The notes: a model not told the origin generated them from the letters alone. A stretch of DNA of 43,407 nt from Oxalobacteraceae bacterium (GCA_023259175.1 JAHFQV010000025.1:1-43407), one strand, 5' to 3'; positions 26,636-37,800 are shown, counted from the first letter of the stretch. Made by a program: numbers and translations.

Positions 26636-27376
26636 ATGGCCGACTCAACTGATGACTTGGATGCCTTGTTTGAAGAAATGTCCACCCAGCGTAGCGACAC
26701 ACCCGCCACGATATCTGCGCCAACGGCGCCAGAAGTAAGCCCGCCTGTCGCAGCTCCCGCCAAACTTTCAATCAGTAAATCAGAAGACGCGGACAAGCCT
26801 ATTTTTGACCGTCTGGGCGGTCTTGTCAGAATGATGCATGATTCCATGCGCGAGTTAGGCTATGACCGCTCTTTGTCGGATGTCGCCTCGCAAATTTCCG
26901 ATGCCCAAGGTCGCTTAGAATACGTTGCCTCACTGACCGAGCAGGCAGCGAACAAGGTGCTCAATGCGACCGATGTTGGCATACCCGAACAGGATGCCTT
27001 AGCAAAGACCGCCAAGGATATTGATACGCGCTGGGAGCATCTATTTTCCGGAAAAATGAGCGTTGAAGATTTTAAATTGCTGGCGTCGGACTCGAAACAT
27101 TTTGCAAATAAGGTCTATGCCTCGACCGATGCAGAAAAAGCGCGCTTACTCGACATCATGATGGCGCAGGATTTTCAAGATTTAACCGGTCAATTGATTA
27201 AGAAAGTGCTGATCATCACCCAAGCGGTAGAGCGAGAACTCGCTCAAATTTTACTTGATAATGCGCCCGTTGAGCTCAAGGAGAAAGCGATAGAATTGAT
27301 GGAAGGGCCGTCTGTTCCGAACGCTGCATTGGAACAAAACGATGTCGATAACCTTCTTGATAGTTTGGGCTTCTAA
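26636..27376 (+). CDS. cheZ: Chemotaxis phosphatase CheZ
   Basis: Dephosphorylates CheY-P. 246 residues: an acidic N-terminus, a long helical hairpin, and the catalytic block MAQDFQDLTGQ with Asp182 and Gln186 aligned to E. coli Asp143 and Gln147. The C-terminal tail NDVDNLLDSLGF is the CheY-binding helix. The first residues (DLDALFEEMS) also look like a short acidic docking helix. AGAGGATT before the ATG is a good ribosome site. cheA starts immediately after the stop. Confidence 0.92.
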   Translation: MADSTDDLDALFEEMSTQRSDTPATISAPTAPEVSPPVAAPAKLSISKSEDADKPIFDRLGGLVRMMHDSMRELGYDRSLSDVASQISDAQGRLEYVASLTEQAANKVLNATDVGIPEQDALAKTAKDIDTRWEHLFSGKMSVEDFKLLASDSKHFANKVYASTDAEKARLLDIMMAQDFQDLTGQLIKKVLIITQAVERELAQILLDNAPVELKEKAIELMEGPSVPNAALEQNDVDNLLDSLGF

Positions 27377-29188
27377 ATGGATGACATGCTCAAAGAATTT
27401 GTCGTTGAGGCATTGGACTTGGCGATCAATGTAGAAGAACACCTTCTTTCTCTTCAGCGCAACCCTGAAGATATGAATACCCTCAATGCGGTATTTCGAT
27501 CTTTTCACACGATCAAAGGTGGCGCTGGCTTTATGAATTTGAGCGCAATGGTGTCCGCCTGCCATCTCACCGAAAATCTTTTCGACGCGCTGCGCACCGG
27601 AAAATCTCCAGTAACGCCTTTTGCATTGGAAGCGGCCCTAGAAGCGAGTGGCTTTGTTTCCGACCAATTAACCGCGCTCAATAATGGCACTGACCCGAGC
27701 CAACTTTCGACGATGCCCGCTGCGCTCGAACAATTGCTCAACGATGCAATCGACGGCAAAGGGGGTGGTTCCGGCCCAAAAATGGATAAAAAGCTTGCCG
27801 CCGAACTCGATAACGCCTCACAGCATGCATATGTGCATGATCAAACTGAAGGCGCAAAAGATGTAGAGTGGGAAAAATATTTTCGTGCAGTGACACCCGA
27901 AGGAACCTTACCTTCGACGGAAGCCTTTAATCCGGCCGTCAAACAAGAACAAGAAGCGGTTAAAACTTCGCTGGCGACCAATGAAGTCAAACAGACTGCG
28001 CCCGCCAAAGAAGAAAGCATACGTATTGATGCCGTCAAACTCGATGTTTTACTCGAAGTTGCGGGCGAATCTGTGCAGGCCGCGAATCAAGCGGCGGTTT
28101 TACTTGAAAAGTTGGCGGCGTTCGGTTTTGATGGGGAAGCCGCTCCTTTGATGTCAGCACTCACCGAAACACTCAATCGCGCCTCACGCTATTCCACTGA
28201 ATTACAGCGCGCGACCTTGGCAACACGGATGCAACCGGTAGGTCGTTTATTTCAAAAATTCCCGCGCCTAATCCGCGAACTTGCCAAGGATTTGGGCAAA
28301 GACGTTGACCTTGAAATTTCAGGTGCGGAAACCGAGGTTGATCGCGTCGTGGTGGATAGTCTTTACGATCCCTTAGTTCACATGCTCAGAAATTCCCTAG
28401 ACCACGGCATCGAAACGGCAGAAGAACGTGCCGCAACCAATAAATCAAGTCGCGCAAAAATTTTACTTAAAGCATGGCAAGAATCGAGCAGCGTCATGAT
28501 CGAAGTCACCGACGATGGCAAAGGCATGGATGCCAATCGCTTGCGCGAAAAAGCGATTTCCAAAGGTCTCATCGGCATTCACGAAGCACGCTCGGATGAT
28601 GAAGCCTTCCAACTGGTATTTTTACCGGGATTTTCCACTAAAGAAGTCGCCTCCAGCGTGTCGGGACGCGGTGTCGGTATGGATGTCGTTAAAACGGCAG
28701 TCGAACGGCATCGCGGCGCAATACGTATCAATTCAGTGCTGGGAAAAGGAACGACCTTCGTGATTCGTTTGCCGATTGAATTATCCATCGTCCCCACCAT
28801 GTTAGTCCGCACCGCCGGTGCCTCGCTTGCCCTACCAATGGCAACCGTACAGCGGGTCGTTGAACTACCCGAGAAGTTTGAAAGCGTTGGTGGACAACCG
28901 GTTTTGCGTGATTTGGGACGACCACTTCCTATCCGATCTTTGGGACAGGTATTAGGCTACGAAAAAAGCTCGGAACGGGTCGGTATTGTGATCGCAGCAC
29001 CGAGCCCGTATATTATTTCCGTTGATTCTGTCGATGGCACCTCAGATCTTGTCATCAAACCCTTAACTTGCATCTCCACCCCAGGCATTACCGGAACCGC
29101 ACGTTCGGCCGAAGGTGAGTTGGTTTTGGTGATTAGTCTCTCTTTCTTACTTGATGGCTGCAAAGTAGTGGAAAGACTGTCCGCCTAA
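27377..29188 (+). CDS. cheA: Chemotaxis histidine kinase CheA (lacks P2)
   Basis: 603 residues. The P1/HPt domain carries phospho-acceptor His44 (FHTIKGGAGF). A linker of about 80 residues replaces the P2 CheY-docking domain. The dimerisation domain is at about 215-280. The HATPase has an N-box with HMLRNSLDHGIE (335-346) and DDGKGMD. A C-terminal CheW-like domain (about 455-595) completes it. Autophosphorylates and passes phosphate to a CheY. No cheY, cheW or receptor gene is in the window, so this is a satellite locus. Translation is coupled to cheZ (stop and start adjacent). Confidence 0.92.
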   Translation: MDDMLKEFVVEALDLAINVEEHLLSLQRNPEDMNTLNAVFRSFHTIKGGAGFMNLSAMVSACHLTENLFDALRTGKSPVTPFALEAALEASGFVSDQLTALNNGTDPSQLSTMPAALEQLLNDAIDGKGGGSGPKMDKKLAAELDNASQHAYVHDQTEGAKDVEWEKYFRAVTPEGTLPSTEAFNPAVKQEQEAVKTSLATNEVKQTAPAKEESIRIDAVKLDVLLEVAGESVQAANQAAVLLEKLAAFGFDGEAAPLMSALTETLNRASRYSTELQRATLATRMQPVGRLFQKFPRLIRELAKDLGKDVDLEISGAETEVDRVVVDSLYDPLVHMLRNSLDHGIETAEERAATNKSSRAKILLKAWQESSSVMIEVTDDGKGMDANRLREKAISKGLIGIHEARSDDEAFQLVFLPGFSTKEVASSVSGRGVGMDVVKTAVERHRGAIRINSVLGKGTTFVIRLPIELSIVPTMLVRTAGASLALPMATVQRVVELPEKFESVGGQPVLRDLGRPLPIRSLGQVLGYEKSSERVGIVIAAPSPYIISVDSVDGTSDLVIKPLTCISTPGITGTARSAEGELVLVISLSFLLDGCKVVERLSA

Positions 29189-29296
29189 AACACTCCCAAG
29201 TCCATTCCTGAGCAGCACCTCAGCATCTCTGGCACAATGCGTTTGTTCGTCGAATGCGACTCTTTACGCAACGCGATGTCAAACTCATAGTCTACA

Positions 29297-30772
29297 ATGC
29301 CGCTAACCATGCCCCAACTTCATTTTCAAAATCGCTTTGCCAGCCTAGGTGAAACTTTCTTTGCGCAGGTAAGGCCAAGCGCCTTATCACAAGCTTACTT
29401 CGTCGCGCATAGCGAAAGCGCCGCACAGCTGTTAGGGCTCGAAGGCAGTGATTGGAGCGCAGCCGAATTCGCTAATATCTTTAACGGCAATCAAGTTCAC
29501 GCGACGAGTCTATCATTAGCTGCCGTTTATTCTGGACATCAATTTGGTGTTTGGGCAGGACAATTAGGCGATGGGCGCGCCCTGTTACTGGGTGATTTGG
29601 CGCAGGCAAATGGCCAAGAAATGCTGGAAGTTCAACTCAAAGGTTCAGGCTCAACCCCTTTTTCGCGCATGGGAGACGGTCGCGCTGTGTTGCGTTCATC
29701 GATACGCGAATTTTTATGCTCAGAAGCGATGGCCGCTTTGGGTATTCCAACATCAAGGGCATTGTGTTTGTATGGCTCGGACCAATATGTCATGCGTGAA
29801 CAGCCGGAAAAAACCGCTATCTTGACGCGGCTAGCACCAAGCTTCATACGTTTCGGTTCATTCGAACATTGGTACTACTCTGGTCAAATTGAACCACTGA
29901 AATCCTTAGCGGATTTCCTTATTGCCCATTATTTTCCAGACTGTTCCGTATCATCGAATCCCTATCAAGCCCTGCTAAAGATAATCATAGAACGTACTGC
30001 AGATTTATTCGCACATTGGCAGGCAGTTGGCTTCATGCATGGCGTGCTCAACACTGACAATATGTCGGTACTCGGGATCACCCTCGACTATGGACCATTT
30101 GGTTTTATGGAAGCCTATGACCCGCAGCACATCTGCAATCATAGCGACACGGCGGGACGTTATTCGTTCGAAAATCAGCCCGAAATTGGGCATTGGAATT
30201 GTCATGCCTTAGCACAAGCACTGATGCCTCTACTTGACGATGTCGAATCAACGCAAGCGATTTTAGCCATTTATCCAGAGCGATTTGAGGCCAGCTACCG
30301 CAAACTTTTGCAGGCAAAATTTGGTTTGCAACGGGTTGAAAGTGGTGACGAAAAACGCTTTGCTGAGTTTTTCGAACTCATGCATTTAGGGCAGGCGGAT
30401 TATAGTTTTAGTTTTAGGCAGCTCGCCAAAATTAGCCGCACAAACGCAGCACAAGACCATCACATCAGCGATTGGTTTATCAATCGAGAGCAAGTCAATG
30501 CATGGCTGGATCAGTATCGCCAGCGTCTACAAAGAGAACACCTAGGCGACACTGAAAGAGCGGCGGGCATGAATAAAGTTAATCCCAAATTCATACTGCG
30601 TAATTATTTAGCCCAGCAAGCCATCGAGAAGGCAGAACAAAAAGATTTCAGTGAAATTACTCGTCTATTGAAAGTTTTAGCGTCACCGTTCGACGAACAA
30701 GAAGAATTTGAACAATACGCGGCGTTACCGCCTGACTGGGCGCAACAAATTGCCGTGAGTTGCTCTTCTTAA
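29297..30772 (+). CDS. selO: Protein adenylyltransferase SelO
   Basis: A pseudokinase-fold enzyme that transfers AMP from ATP to proteins, linked to redox stress. 491 residues. The glycine-rich segment [13 protein letters not shown] is near 88-100, Lys115 is in [20 protein letters not shown], and catalytic residues lie in [10 protein letters not shown] (Asp254) and the DFG-like LDYGPFGF (Asp264). The C-terminus ends SCSS, the bacterial counterpart of the conserved redox cysteine motif. Start taken at ATG 29297. A second ATG at 29309 is equally possible. msrB follows, so the two probably form an oxidative-stress operon. Confidence 0.93.
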   Translation: MPLTMPQLHFQNRFASLGETFFAQVRPSALSQAYFVAHSESAAQLLGLEGSDWSAAEFANIFNGNQVHATSLSLAAVYSGHQFGVWAGQLGDGRALLLGDLAQANGQEMLEVQLKGSGSTPFSRMGDGRAVLRSSIREFLCSEAMAALGIPTSRALCLYGSDQYVMREQPEKTAILTRLAPSFIRFGSFEHWYYSGQIEPLKSLADFLIAHYFPDCSVSSNPYQALLKIIIERTADLFAHWQAVGFMHGVLNTDNMSVLGITLDYGPFGFMEAYDPQHICNHSDTAGRYSFENQPEIGHWNCHALAQALMPLLDDVESTQAILAIYPERFEASYRKLLQAKFGLQRVESGDEKRFAEFFELMHLGQADYSFSFRQLAKISRTNAAQDHHISDWFINREQVNAWLDQYRQRLQREHLGDTERAAGMNKVNPKFILRNYLAQQAIEKAEQKDFSEITRLLKVLASPFDEQEEFEQYAALPPDWAQQIAVSCSS

Positions 30773-30795
30773 GGAAAATCAAAAACGGAAAAAAT

Positions 30796-31203
30796 ATGAA
30801 TAAAATCATCAAAACAGACGCAGAATGGCAAGCTCAATTGAGCCCGCTCGACTACCAAGTCACGCGCCACGCCGCCACCGAACGCGCATTTACAGGGCGA
30901 TTTTGGGATCATCACGAGATCGGCACCTACACCTGCGTTTGCTGCGACACAGAATTATTTGAATCAGATGCCAAATTTGATTCAGGTTGTGGTTGGCCGA
31001 GTTATTTCAAACCAGTCAATCCAGCGCATGTGCGCGAAATATCCGATCACTCGCATGGCATGACGCGCATCGAAATTGTGTGTAATATCTGCGACGCGCA
31101 TTTAGGCCATGTTTTTCCAGATGGTCCACCACCAACACGATTACGGTATTGTATTAATTCCGCATCGCTACGATTTGTAGCAAAGACGAAAGCGAAAGAA
31201 TAG
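30796..31203 (+). CDS. msrB: Peptide-methionine (R)-S-oxide reductase MsrB
   Basis: Repairs methionine-R-sulfoxide in proteins. 135 residues. Zinc ligands are Cys47/Cys50 and Cys96/Cys99. The catalytic cysteine is Cys119 in [11 protein letters not shown], and GCGWPSY and HLGHVFPDG are family blocks. ATG 30796 is used because the upstream frame starts inside selO. It lies 23 bases after selO and six before yciB. Confidence 0.96.
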   Translation: MNKIIKTDAEWQAQLSPLDYQVTRHAATERAFTGRFWDHHEIGTYTCVCCDTELFESDAKFDSGCGWPSYFKPVNPAHVREISDHSHGMTRIEIVCNICDAHLGHVFPDGPPPTRLRYCINSASLRFVAKTKAKE

Positions 31204-31209
31204 ACATCC

Positions 31210-31830
31210 ATGCTTAAACTGTTTTTTGATATTTTCCCAATAATTTTATTTTTCTTGGCCTACAACCGAGCCGAAAAATATCCCACGGCTTCCGAGCAAC
31301 TCGCCAATCAATTACTAGGCCAATTCACCTCGGGCAATCATGTGGCCAGCGCAATGGCACCCATACTGCTAGCGACCGCACTCGCCATTGTTGCTTCCTT
31401 GGTGCAAATGGCTTATCTCTTGGTACGACGAAAAAAAATCGACTTGATGGTTTGGCTGACCTTTGGCATCGTAGCTGTGTTTGGCAGCTTAACGATTTAC
31501 TTTCAAAACGATATCTTCGTCAAACTCAAAGTGACCATTATTTGTTGGAGCTCTCTGCTGGCACTTTTATTTTCCCAGTACATCCTTAAGAAAAACTTTT
31601 TTAAAGTGGTCATCGACGGAGGAGTAAAAATGCCAGATCATGCGTGGGAGAAGTTTAATCTAGCTTGGGTTGCCTATTTCTTTGTCATGGGTGCACTTAA
31701 TCTCTACGTCGCATTCAGTTTTTCGCAAAGCACTTGGGTTAGCTATAAGCTCTATTCGATTGCAGCCGCACCTATTTTCATGATCTTGATGAGTTTGATT
31801 TTTGCCAAATACATCGAAGAACAGCCATGA
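31210..31830 (+). CDS. yciB: Inner membrane protein YciB (septation protein A)
   Basis: A 206-residue membrane protein with five or six helices. It begins with the family signature FFDIFPIILFFLAYNRAEKY and ends within IFAKYIEEQP. YciB (IspZ) is involved in cell-envelope integrity and division. The stop overlaps the bolA start (ATGA). The msrB-yciB-bolA order is typical of Burkholderiales. Confidence 0.93.
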   Translation: MLKLFFDIFPIILFFLAYNRAEKYPTASEQLANQLLGQFTSGNHVASAMAPILLATALAIVASLVQMAYLLVRRKKIDLMVWLTFGIVAVFGSLTIYFQNDIFVKLKVTIICWSSLLALLFSQYILKKNFFKVVIDGGVKMPDHAWEKFNLAWVAYFFVMGALNLYVAFSFSQSTWVSYKLYSIAAAPIFMILMSLIFAKYIEEQP

Positions 31831-32102
31831 ATCAACGCCTTGCACAAATCCAAGAACGCCTAGAACAGGCGCTCGCTCCCAGCTTATGTGAACTACAGGA
31901 CGATTCCGCAGCGCACAAAGGTCACGCCGGAGCCGCCTCTGGTGCTGGACACTACAGTCTCACCATCGTTAGTCAAAAATTTGAGGGTTTAAATCGTATT
32001 TCTCGCCATCGACTGGTGTATGATGCCGTTGGTGATATGATGCACAGCGAAATTCACGCCTTGGTAATTCGTGCGTTTTGTCCTTCGGAAACTCCAACTT
32101 AA
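31827..32102 (+). CDS. bolA: BolA-family protein
   Basis: 91 residues. The single BolA domain has HYSLTIVSQKFEGLNRISRHRLVYDAVGDMM and ends with HALVIRAF. BolA proteins work with monothiol glutaredoxins on iron-sulfur handling and stress response. It contains the usual HGAA-like block HAGAASGAGHY. Translation is coupled to yciB. The parvulin gene follows 41 bases later. Confidence 0.92.
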   Translation: MNQRLAQIQERLEQALAPSLCELQDDSAAHKGHAGAASGAGHYSLTIVSQKFEGLNRISRHRLVYDAVGDMMHSEIHALVIRAFCPSETPT

Positions 32103-32143
32103 CCGTTTTTGTTTGATTTACTTTGTTATTTTAGGAACAGATA

Positions 32144-32923
32144 ATGACTTTTAAACCTGCTCAATTGCTGGTTGTACTCCTCGTAACCGCACTCCCCGCC
32201 TTCGCTGCCGAAACTCCTCTGGCGACCGTCAACGGAAAAATGATCCCAGCATCGAAAGTGGAGCCATTCTTAAAGCAAGCCTTGGCTCAAGGACAAAAAG
32301 ATTCCCCTGAATTACGCGCGATGATCAAAGACCGTTTGGTCGGTACTGAAGTGCTGTTGCAGGCCGCAGAAAAAGCGGGCATCAGTAAGTCAGACGATGT
32401 AAAATTTCAAGCGGATATGGCGCGACAAAACATCATCATTCAATTACTGATGCGCGCTTATGTTGAAAAAAATCCCATCTCCGAACCCGATGTGAAGGCC
32501 GCTTACGAGCGCGCAAAAACCCAAGCGGGCGATAAAGAATTTCATCCTTACCACATCTTATTTGAAAAAGAAGATGACGCTAAGGCCGCGATTTCCAAAC
32601 TCAAAGCGGGCGCAAAATTTGACGAACTGGCCAAGCAATCCAAAGACCCAGGCTCTGCTGGCCGTGGTGGCGATCTAGATTGGGTTGCGATTGGAAGCTT
32701 GCCACCCGCATTCGCGACGGCATTGAACGCGCTGCAAAAGGGGCAATTCACAGAAACGCCAGTCAAATCTTCAGCCGGTTACCATGTGATTCGCTTAGAA
32801 GATACGCGTCCAACTAAAATCCCTGCCTATGACGAAGTGAAGCAACAATTGGCCGAAGAATTGATTCAAGAAAAAGTACGCGCTTATCAACAAGAATTGA
32901 TCAAAAAAGCGACGATTAAATAA
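32144..32923 (+). CDS. Periplasmic parvulin-type peptidyl-prolyl isomerase
   Basis: 259 residues: a Sec signal peptide (about 1-21), a SurA/PrsA-like N-terminal helical chaperone region (about 22-125) and one parvulin domain (about 130-225) with HPYHILFEKEDDAKAAI, GGDLDWVAIGSLPPAFATAL and SSAGYHVIRLED. Likely folds periplasmic or outer-membrane proteins. Unlike SurA there is only one isomerase domain. AGGAACAG precedes the ATG. A strong terminator follows at 32964-32998. Confidence 0.9.
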   Translation: MTFKPAQLLVVLLVTALPAFAAETPLATVNGKMIPASKVEPFLKQALAQGQKDSPELRAMIKDRLVGTEVLLQAAEKAGISKSDDVKFQADMARQNIIIQLLMRAYVEKNPISEPDVKAAYERAKTQAGDKEFHPYHILFEKEDDAKAAISKLKAGAKFDELAKQSKDPGSAGRGGDLDWVAIGSLPPAFATALNALQKGQFTETPVKSSAGYHVIRLEDTRPTKIPAYDEVKQQLAEELIQEKVRAYQQELIKKATIK

Positions 32924-32963
32924 ATTAAATCGTTTGCGCTAGGTGTCAATAGCGGTATCAATC

Positions 32964-32998
32964 AATGGCGTTTTCTCAGTTGGGAAACGCCATTTTTT
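32964..32998 (+). terminator. Rho-independent terminator after the parvulin gene
   Basis: AATGGCGTTT (32964-32973) pairs with AAACGCCATT (32985-32994), with an 11-base loop and a following TTTT. It ends the msrB-yciB-bolA-parvulin transcript. The opposite strand lacks a T-run. Confidence 0.85.
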
Positions 32999-33029
32999 AT
33001 GATGCGGGAGATCTTGTGAAAAAACTCGA

Positions 33030-33302
33030 CTAAACCCCCATGCCATCGAGTATCGCGACCAGCTCGCGCAAGGCAGGCTCTATTTTGGGGTGTTTGCTAG
33101 CAAAACGTGCGTATAGTTCTTTACTACGTTCATTCAAAGCAGCATAAATTGGATCGTCTGGCGCGTCTTTTTTTTGCAATACAGTCTCGATATCTCGATT
33201 AATCGTTTGCAATAAGCGTCTCGTTTCCTGGTCTAAATCATCCGACTTTTGCAAGCCCTCATGCAATTGCACCAGTAAGCCTTTGAGCATCTCTTTTTTC
33301 AT
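33030..33302 (-). CDS. DUF4404-family protein
   Basis: 90 residues, wholly helical and charged, starting [19 protein letters not shown] and ending with [12 protein letters not shown], which matches the DUF4404 pattern (helix-turn-helix-like coil with an ARFxxxHP segment, here [12 protein letters not shown]). Function unknown. The ATG overlaps the ispF stop (ATGA), so it is the last gene of the ispD-ispF operon. Confidence 0.75.
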   Translation of the reverse strand: MKKEMLKGLLVQLHEGLQKSDDLDQETRRLLQTINRDIETVLQKKDAPDDPIYAALNERSKELYARFASKHPKIEPALRELVAILDGMGV

Positions 33303-33826
33303 AAGCCCTCCCTAGTATCCGGCAACATCACTAATAGCACCACCGCCTCAGCGGCAATCCCCTCTTCGCGCCCCAGATAACCCAAACCTTCATTCGTTTT
33401 GGCTTTTACGTTGACCTGAGCCAAATCGACCTGCAGATCCTGCGCTAAATTCTGGCGCATTTGGGGTATATGCGGTGCCATTTTCGGTTGTTGAGCAATT
33501 ATTGTCGCATCGAGATTATTCAGTACATAGCCAAGATCACGCACGCGTTGCATTGCAACGCGCAGTAAAACCCTTGAATCAGCACCTGCAAATTGTTGAT
33601 CGGTATCGGGAAACAATTGTCCAATATCTCCCAAGGCCGCTGCACCAAGTAAAGCATCGGTTATCGCATGCAATAATACATCGGCATCAGAATGCCCAAG
33701 CAATCCCATTTTATGCGCTATTTCAACCCCACCGATAATTAACTTTCGACCTTCAACTAAGGCATGACAATCATAACCTTGACCAATGCGAAAGGGACTT
33801 GGGAATAGTGTGTTTGAATGGGTCAT
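33299..33826 (-). CDS. ispF: 2-C-methyl-D-erythritol 2,4-cyclodiphosphate synthase IspF
   Basis: Fifth MEP-pathway step of isoprenoid synthesis. 175 residues. Zinc and substrate motifs are [20 protein letters not shown] and [21 protein letters not shown]. Overlaps ispD by ATGA, and the ispD-ispF pair is the standard arrangement. Confidence 0.97.
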   Translation of the reverse strand: MTHSNTLFPSPFRIGQGYDCHALVEGRKLIIGGVEIAHKMGLLGHSDADVLLHAITDALLGAAALGDIGQLFPDTDQQFAGADSRVLLRVAMQRVRDLGYVLNNLDATIIAQQPKMAPHIPQMRQNLAQDLQVDLAQVNVKAKTNEGLGYLGREEGIAAEAVVLLVMLPDTREGL

Positions 33827-34572
33827 TTACTGTTTCTAGGTTTAAATAAATTATCGAAATAAATCAAGTCTTCGGGAAGCGTCAATTTGCGATTGCTAGC
33901 ATGTCCTTCCACCAATGTGGGGACATCTCCCAAGAGCTCAATTGCGCTCGCTTCATCAGTCACTTCCAATGCGTTTGCCAATGCACTCTCCAATGCCTCG
34001 GATAAGCGCCCTAAGCGAAACATTTGCGGCGTTTGCGCCAACCACAGCCCTTCCCGCGAAATCGTCTCCAAGCGCCCTTGATGCACGCGCTTGACCGTAT
34101 CCACTACGGGCAATGCTAACAAGCCACCGACTGGGTCGGTTTTGAGCGTTTGTATTAAATGCGCAAGCAAGTCGCTACTAATGCCTGGTCTTGCAGCATC
34201 GTGCACGAGCACCCAATCTTGGTTTTTTGCGTTAGGCAAGCTCGCCAAATACGCCAAACCATTACTCACAGTCTCGCGCCGCGTCGCGCCACCGCAATGC
34301 AATACCGTCAAATTCGGTGCTGCATGCAAGGCATCTTGAACATAAGCATCCTCAGGGCTAACGAGTACAAAAGTATGGGAAATTTGCGCGCAGGCCAGAA
34401 AGCGATCCACGGTCAGTTGCAAAACGGATTTCCCCGCCAGATTCAGATATTGCTTTGGGGTGCTGCCGCCCATGCGGGCACCGACCCCGGCCGCCGGAAT
34501 TAAAGCAAAATAAGCGACTTCATCCTGATTTGGAAAATAATGCGCCGTAGGTGTAGTTGCAAAAGAAGTCAT
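33823..34572 (-). CDS. ispD: 2-C-methyl-D-erythritol 4-phosphate cytidylyltransferase IspD
   Basis: Third MEP-pathway step, forming CDP-methylerythritol. 249 residues. The CTP-binding N-terminus is [21 protein letters not shown], followed by [12 protein letters not shown] and the C-terminal [10 protein letters not shown]. First gene of ispD-ispF-DUF4404, divergent from mfd across 235 bases rich in inverted repeats. Confidence 0.96.
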   Translation of the reverse strand: MTSFATTPTAHYFPNQDEVAYFALIPAAGVGARMGGSTPKQYLNLAGKSVLQLTVDRFLACAQISHTFVLVSPEDAYVQDALHAAPNLTVLHCGGATRRETVSNGLAYLASLPNAKNQDWVLVHDAARPGISSDLLAHLIQTLKTDPVGGLLALPVVDTVKRVHQGRLETISREGLWLAQTPQMFRLGRLSEALESALANALEVTDEASAIELLGDVPTLVEGHASNRKLTLPEDLIYFDNLFKPRNSK

Positions 34573-34597
34573 TGTTGATCATAGCGGCGTTCCAAGC

Positions 34598-34739
34598 AGA
34601 TTTTCTAATCGAAAATCTCGCTTGAACGCGCATCGTTTATAATTGAGCCTCATTTTAACCGCCAAACTTCCTTAAGTGCTAAGTGAAAGCAGCTCACTTA
34701 ACACATCGCACCATAATGAACATTTTGTTGCTTCATTAT
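34598..34739. promoter_or_regulatory. Three inverted repeats in the ispD-mfd divergent region
   Basis: Dyads: AGATTTTC/GAAAATCT (34598-34605, 34611-34618), flanked by AAGC/GCTT; TAAGTGA/TCACTTA (34680-34686, 34694-34700); ATAATGAA/TTCATTAT (34713-34720, 34732-34739). A TATAAT at 34638-34643 lies after the first dyad with no good -35. The latter two would be hairpins in a roughly 150-base mfd leader. Together they suggest either operators or a structured leader RNA. Confidence 0.45.
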
Positions 34740-34807
34740 TGCGCAGTACCTGCATAAGTTTAAGCAGAAAATAAGGAATTTGTTGCGATCTACCCTTCTT
34801 CTACCCA

Positions 34808-37800
34808 ATGTCCTTTGATTTCGTTAAAGCGCTACCTAGGCAAAATAGTCGCTTCGTCCTACCTTCCACTCATGGTTCTGCCGATGCTTACGCCATCGCG
34901 CAAGCGGCGATTGCACTCAAGGCGCAAAAACGCTTGCTAACACTGTTTGTAGCCAATCCAGCCGACGCGCAACGCCTACTCAATGAGCTACCGTGGTTTG
35001 CGGCAGAGTTACGCTGCCACTTATTACCGGACTGGGAGACCTTGCCGTATGACGCGTTTTCACCACATCAAGACTTAATTTCTGAACGACTATCAACGCT
35101 ATATGAAATTAATGCGGGCAATTGTGATGTTTTGCTGGTGCCGGCCACCACGGCGTTGGTGCGTATGGCACCGCCTGCCTTTCTTGCGGCCTATACCTTC
35201 TTTTTCAAGCAAGGCGAAACCCTCAATGAAGCTAAACTCAAAAACCAACTAACGCTGGCAGGCTATACCCACGTTTCACAGGTGATGTCGCCTGGCGAAT
35301 ATTCGGTCCGTGGCGGACTGATTGATTTGTTTCCTATGGGTTCGGTGCTGCCTTACCGAATAGACTTGTTTGGCGATAGCATAGAAACGATACGTACCTT
35401 TGATGCTGACACCCAACGTTCGCTGTATCCAGTCAAAGAAGTTCGCCTACTTCCTGGGCGCGAATTTCCAATGGACGAGACCGGGCGCAGTGCATTTAGA
35501 AATCGTTGGCGCGAACAATTCGAAGGCGACCCTTCTCGCGCGAGCATCTACAAAGACATCGGCAATGGCATTGCATCGGCGGGGATCGAATACTATTTGC
35601 CTTTATTTTTCGAGGAGACAGCGACGCTCTTTGACTATTTGCCGACAGAGACGCACTTTGTACTACTCGGTGACATTGAAGAAGCGATACGCAGTTTTTG
35701 GCTCGACACGCGATCACGACATCAATTCTTAAAATCGGACCGAGAACGCCCCGTACTCGCGCCCGAAACACTGTTTTTACGTGACGAAGATTTTTTTTCT
35801 GCACTCAAAACCGAAGCGCGTTGGATACTACAAAAAGGTGGTGCCCCATCTGAAATTTCAAGTTTCCTACCCGACATTGCGGTGAATCGACGGGCAGATG
35901 ATCCCTTAAACAATCTACGCTCTTTCTTACTTCAGACCGATAAACGTGTTTTCATCTGTGCTGAAACGGCTGGCCGTAAGGAAACGCTACAACAATATTT
36001 CAAAGATTTTGATCTCAGCCTAGCGCTGTGTGAAGGACTCACTGATTTTCTAAGCTGCAAGGACAAAATTGTACTCGGCGTTGCGCCACTCCATGCGGGC
36101 TTTCAACTGAGTGAAATTGCGTTTATCACCGAAACCGAGCTCTACGCCGGTTCAGGCAAACGAATAGGCCGAAAAAAACAAGAAGCCGTGACCCAAGTCG
36201 AGCACATGGTGCGCGATTTGTCCGAACTCAAAATTGGCGATCCAGTCGTGCACAGCAACCACGGCATTGGTCGCTATATGGGATTAATTAGTATGGATTT
36301 GGGTGAAGGTGAAACAGAATTTTTACACCTAGAATACGCCAAAGAAACCAAGCTCTACGTTCCAGTCGCCCAATTGCATGTGATCTCCCGTTACTCTGGC
36401 GCTTCACCGGACGATGCGCCCTTGCATAGTTTGGGCTCAGGTCAATGGGAAAAGGCGAAACGTAAAGCGGCACAGCAAATTCGCGACACCGCAGCAGAAT
36501 TACTCAATCTTTACGCACGACGAGCCCTACGACAAGGTCATGCATTTGAATATTCAGCCCACGACTACCTCGCTTTTTCCGAGAGTTTTGGCTTTGAAGA
36601 AACGCCCGATCAAGCCGCCGCAATTACGGCTGTTATTGGTGATATGACTTCTGGCAAACCGATGGATAGGTTAATTTGCGGCGATGTTGGATTCGGCAAA
36701 ACAGAAGTCGCTTTGCGTGCTGCATTTGTCGCTGTGATGGGCGGCAAACAAGTGGCCATCCTTGCCCCCACAACTTTGCTTGCCGAACAGCATGCGCAAA
36801 CCTTTGCCGACCGCTTCGCTAACTGGCCTGTACGCATCGCCGAGCTTTCACGCTTTCGAAGTGGAAAAGAAATCACATTAGCGATGAAGGGAATGAACGA
36901 TGGCACCATCGACATCGTCATCGGCACCCATAAATTATTGTCGGATGATGTTAAATTCTCGCGCCTTGGGCTGGTCATTATCGACGAAGAACATCGTTTT
37001 GGCGTGCGCCAAAAAGAAGCACTAAAAGCGCTACGCGCCGAGGTCGATGTACTCACCCTTACCGCGACCCCCATTCCACGAACCTTGGGCATGGCACTGG
37101 AAGGATTGCGCGACTTCTCCATCATCGCGACTGCACCACAAAAACGTTTGGCGATCAAAACCTTTGTGCGCAGCGAAGACGATTCGGTGATACGCGAAGC
37201 CTGCTTGCGCGAATTAAAACGCGGTGGCCAAGTTTATTTTCTACACAATGAAGTGGAAACCATCGAAAATCGCAAAGCCATGTTAGAAGCCTTATTGCCC
37301 GAAGCCCGTATCGCGGTCGGACATGGACAAATGAATGAACGCGAACTTGAAAAAGTCATGCGCGATTTCGTCGCACAACGCTACAACATTTTACTTTGCA
37401 CCACGATTATCGAGACCGGTATCGATGTCCCGAGTGCCAACACCATCATCATGCATAGAGCCGATAAATTTGGCTTGGCGCAGCTACACCAATTACGTGG
37501 TCGGGTTGGACGCTCACATCATCAGGCCTATGCATATCTGCTGGTACACGACGTACAAGGTTTAACAAAGCAAGCCAATCGCCGCCTTGAAGCCATTCAA
37601 CAAATGGAAGAATTGGGAAGTGGTTTTTATCTGGCGATGCACGATTTAGAAATACGTGGTGCGGGCGAAGTATTGGGTGACAATCAATCTGGTGAAATGC
37701 ACGAGATCGGTTTTCAAATGTATTCCGATATGCTTAACGAAGCCGTGCGTTCGCTCAAGGCAGGTAAGGAACCCGATCTTGCGGCACCGCTCATCAGCAC

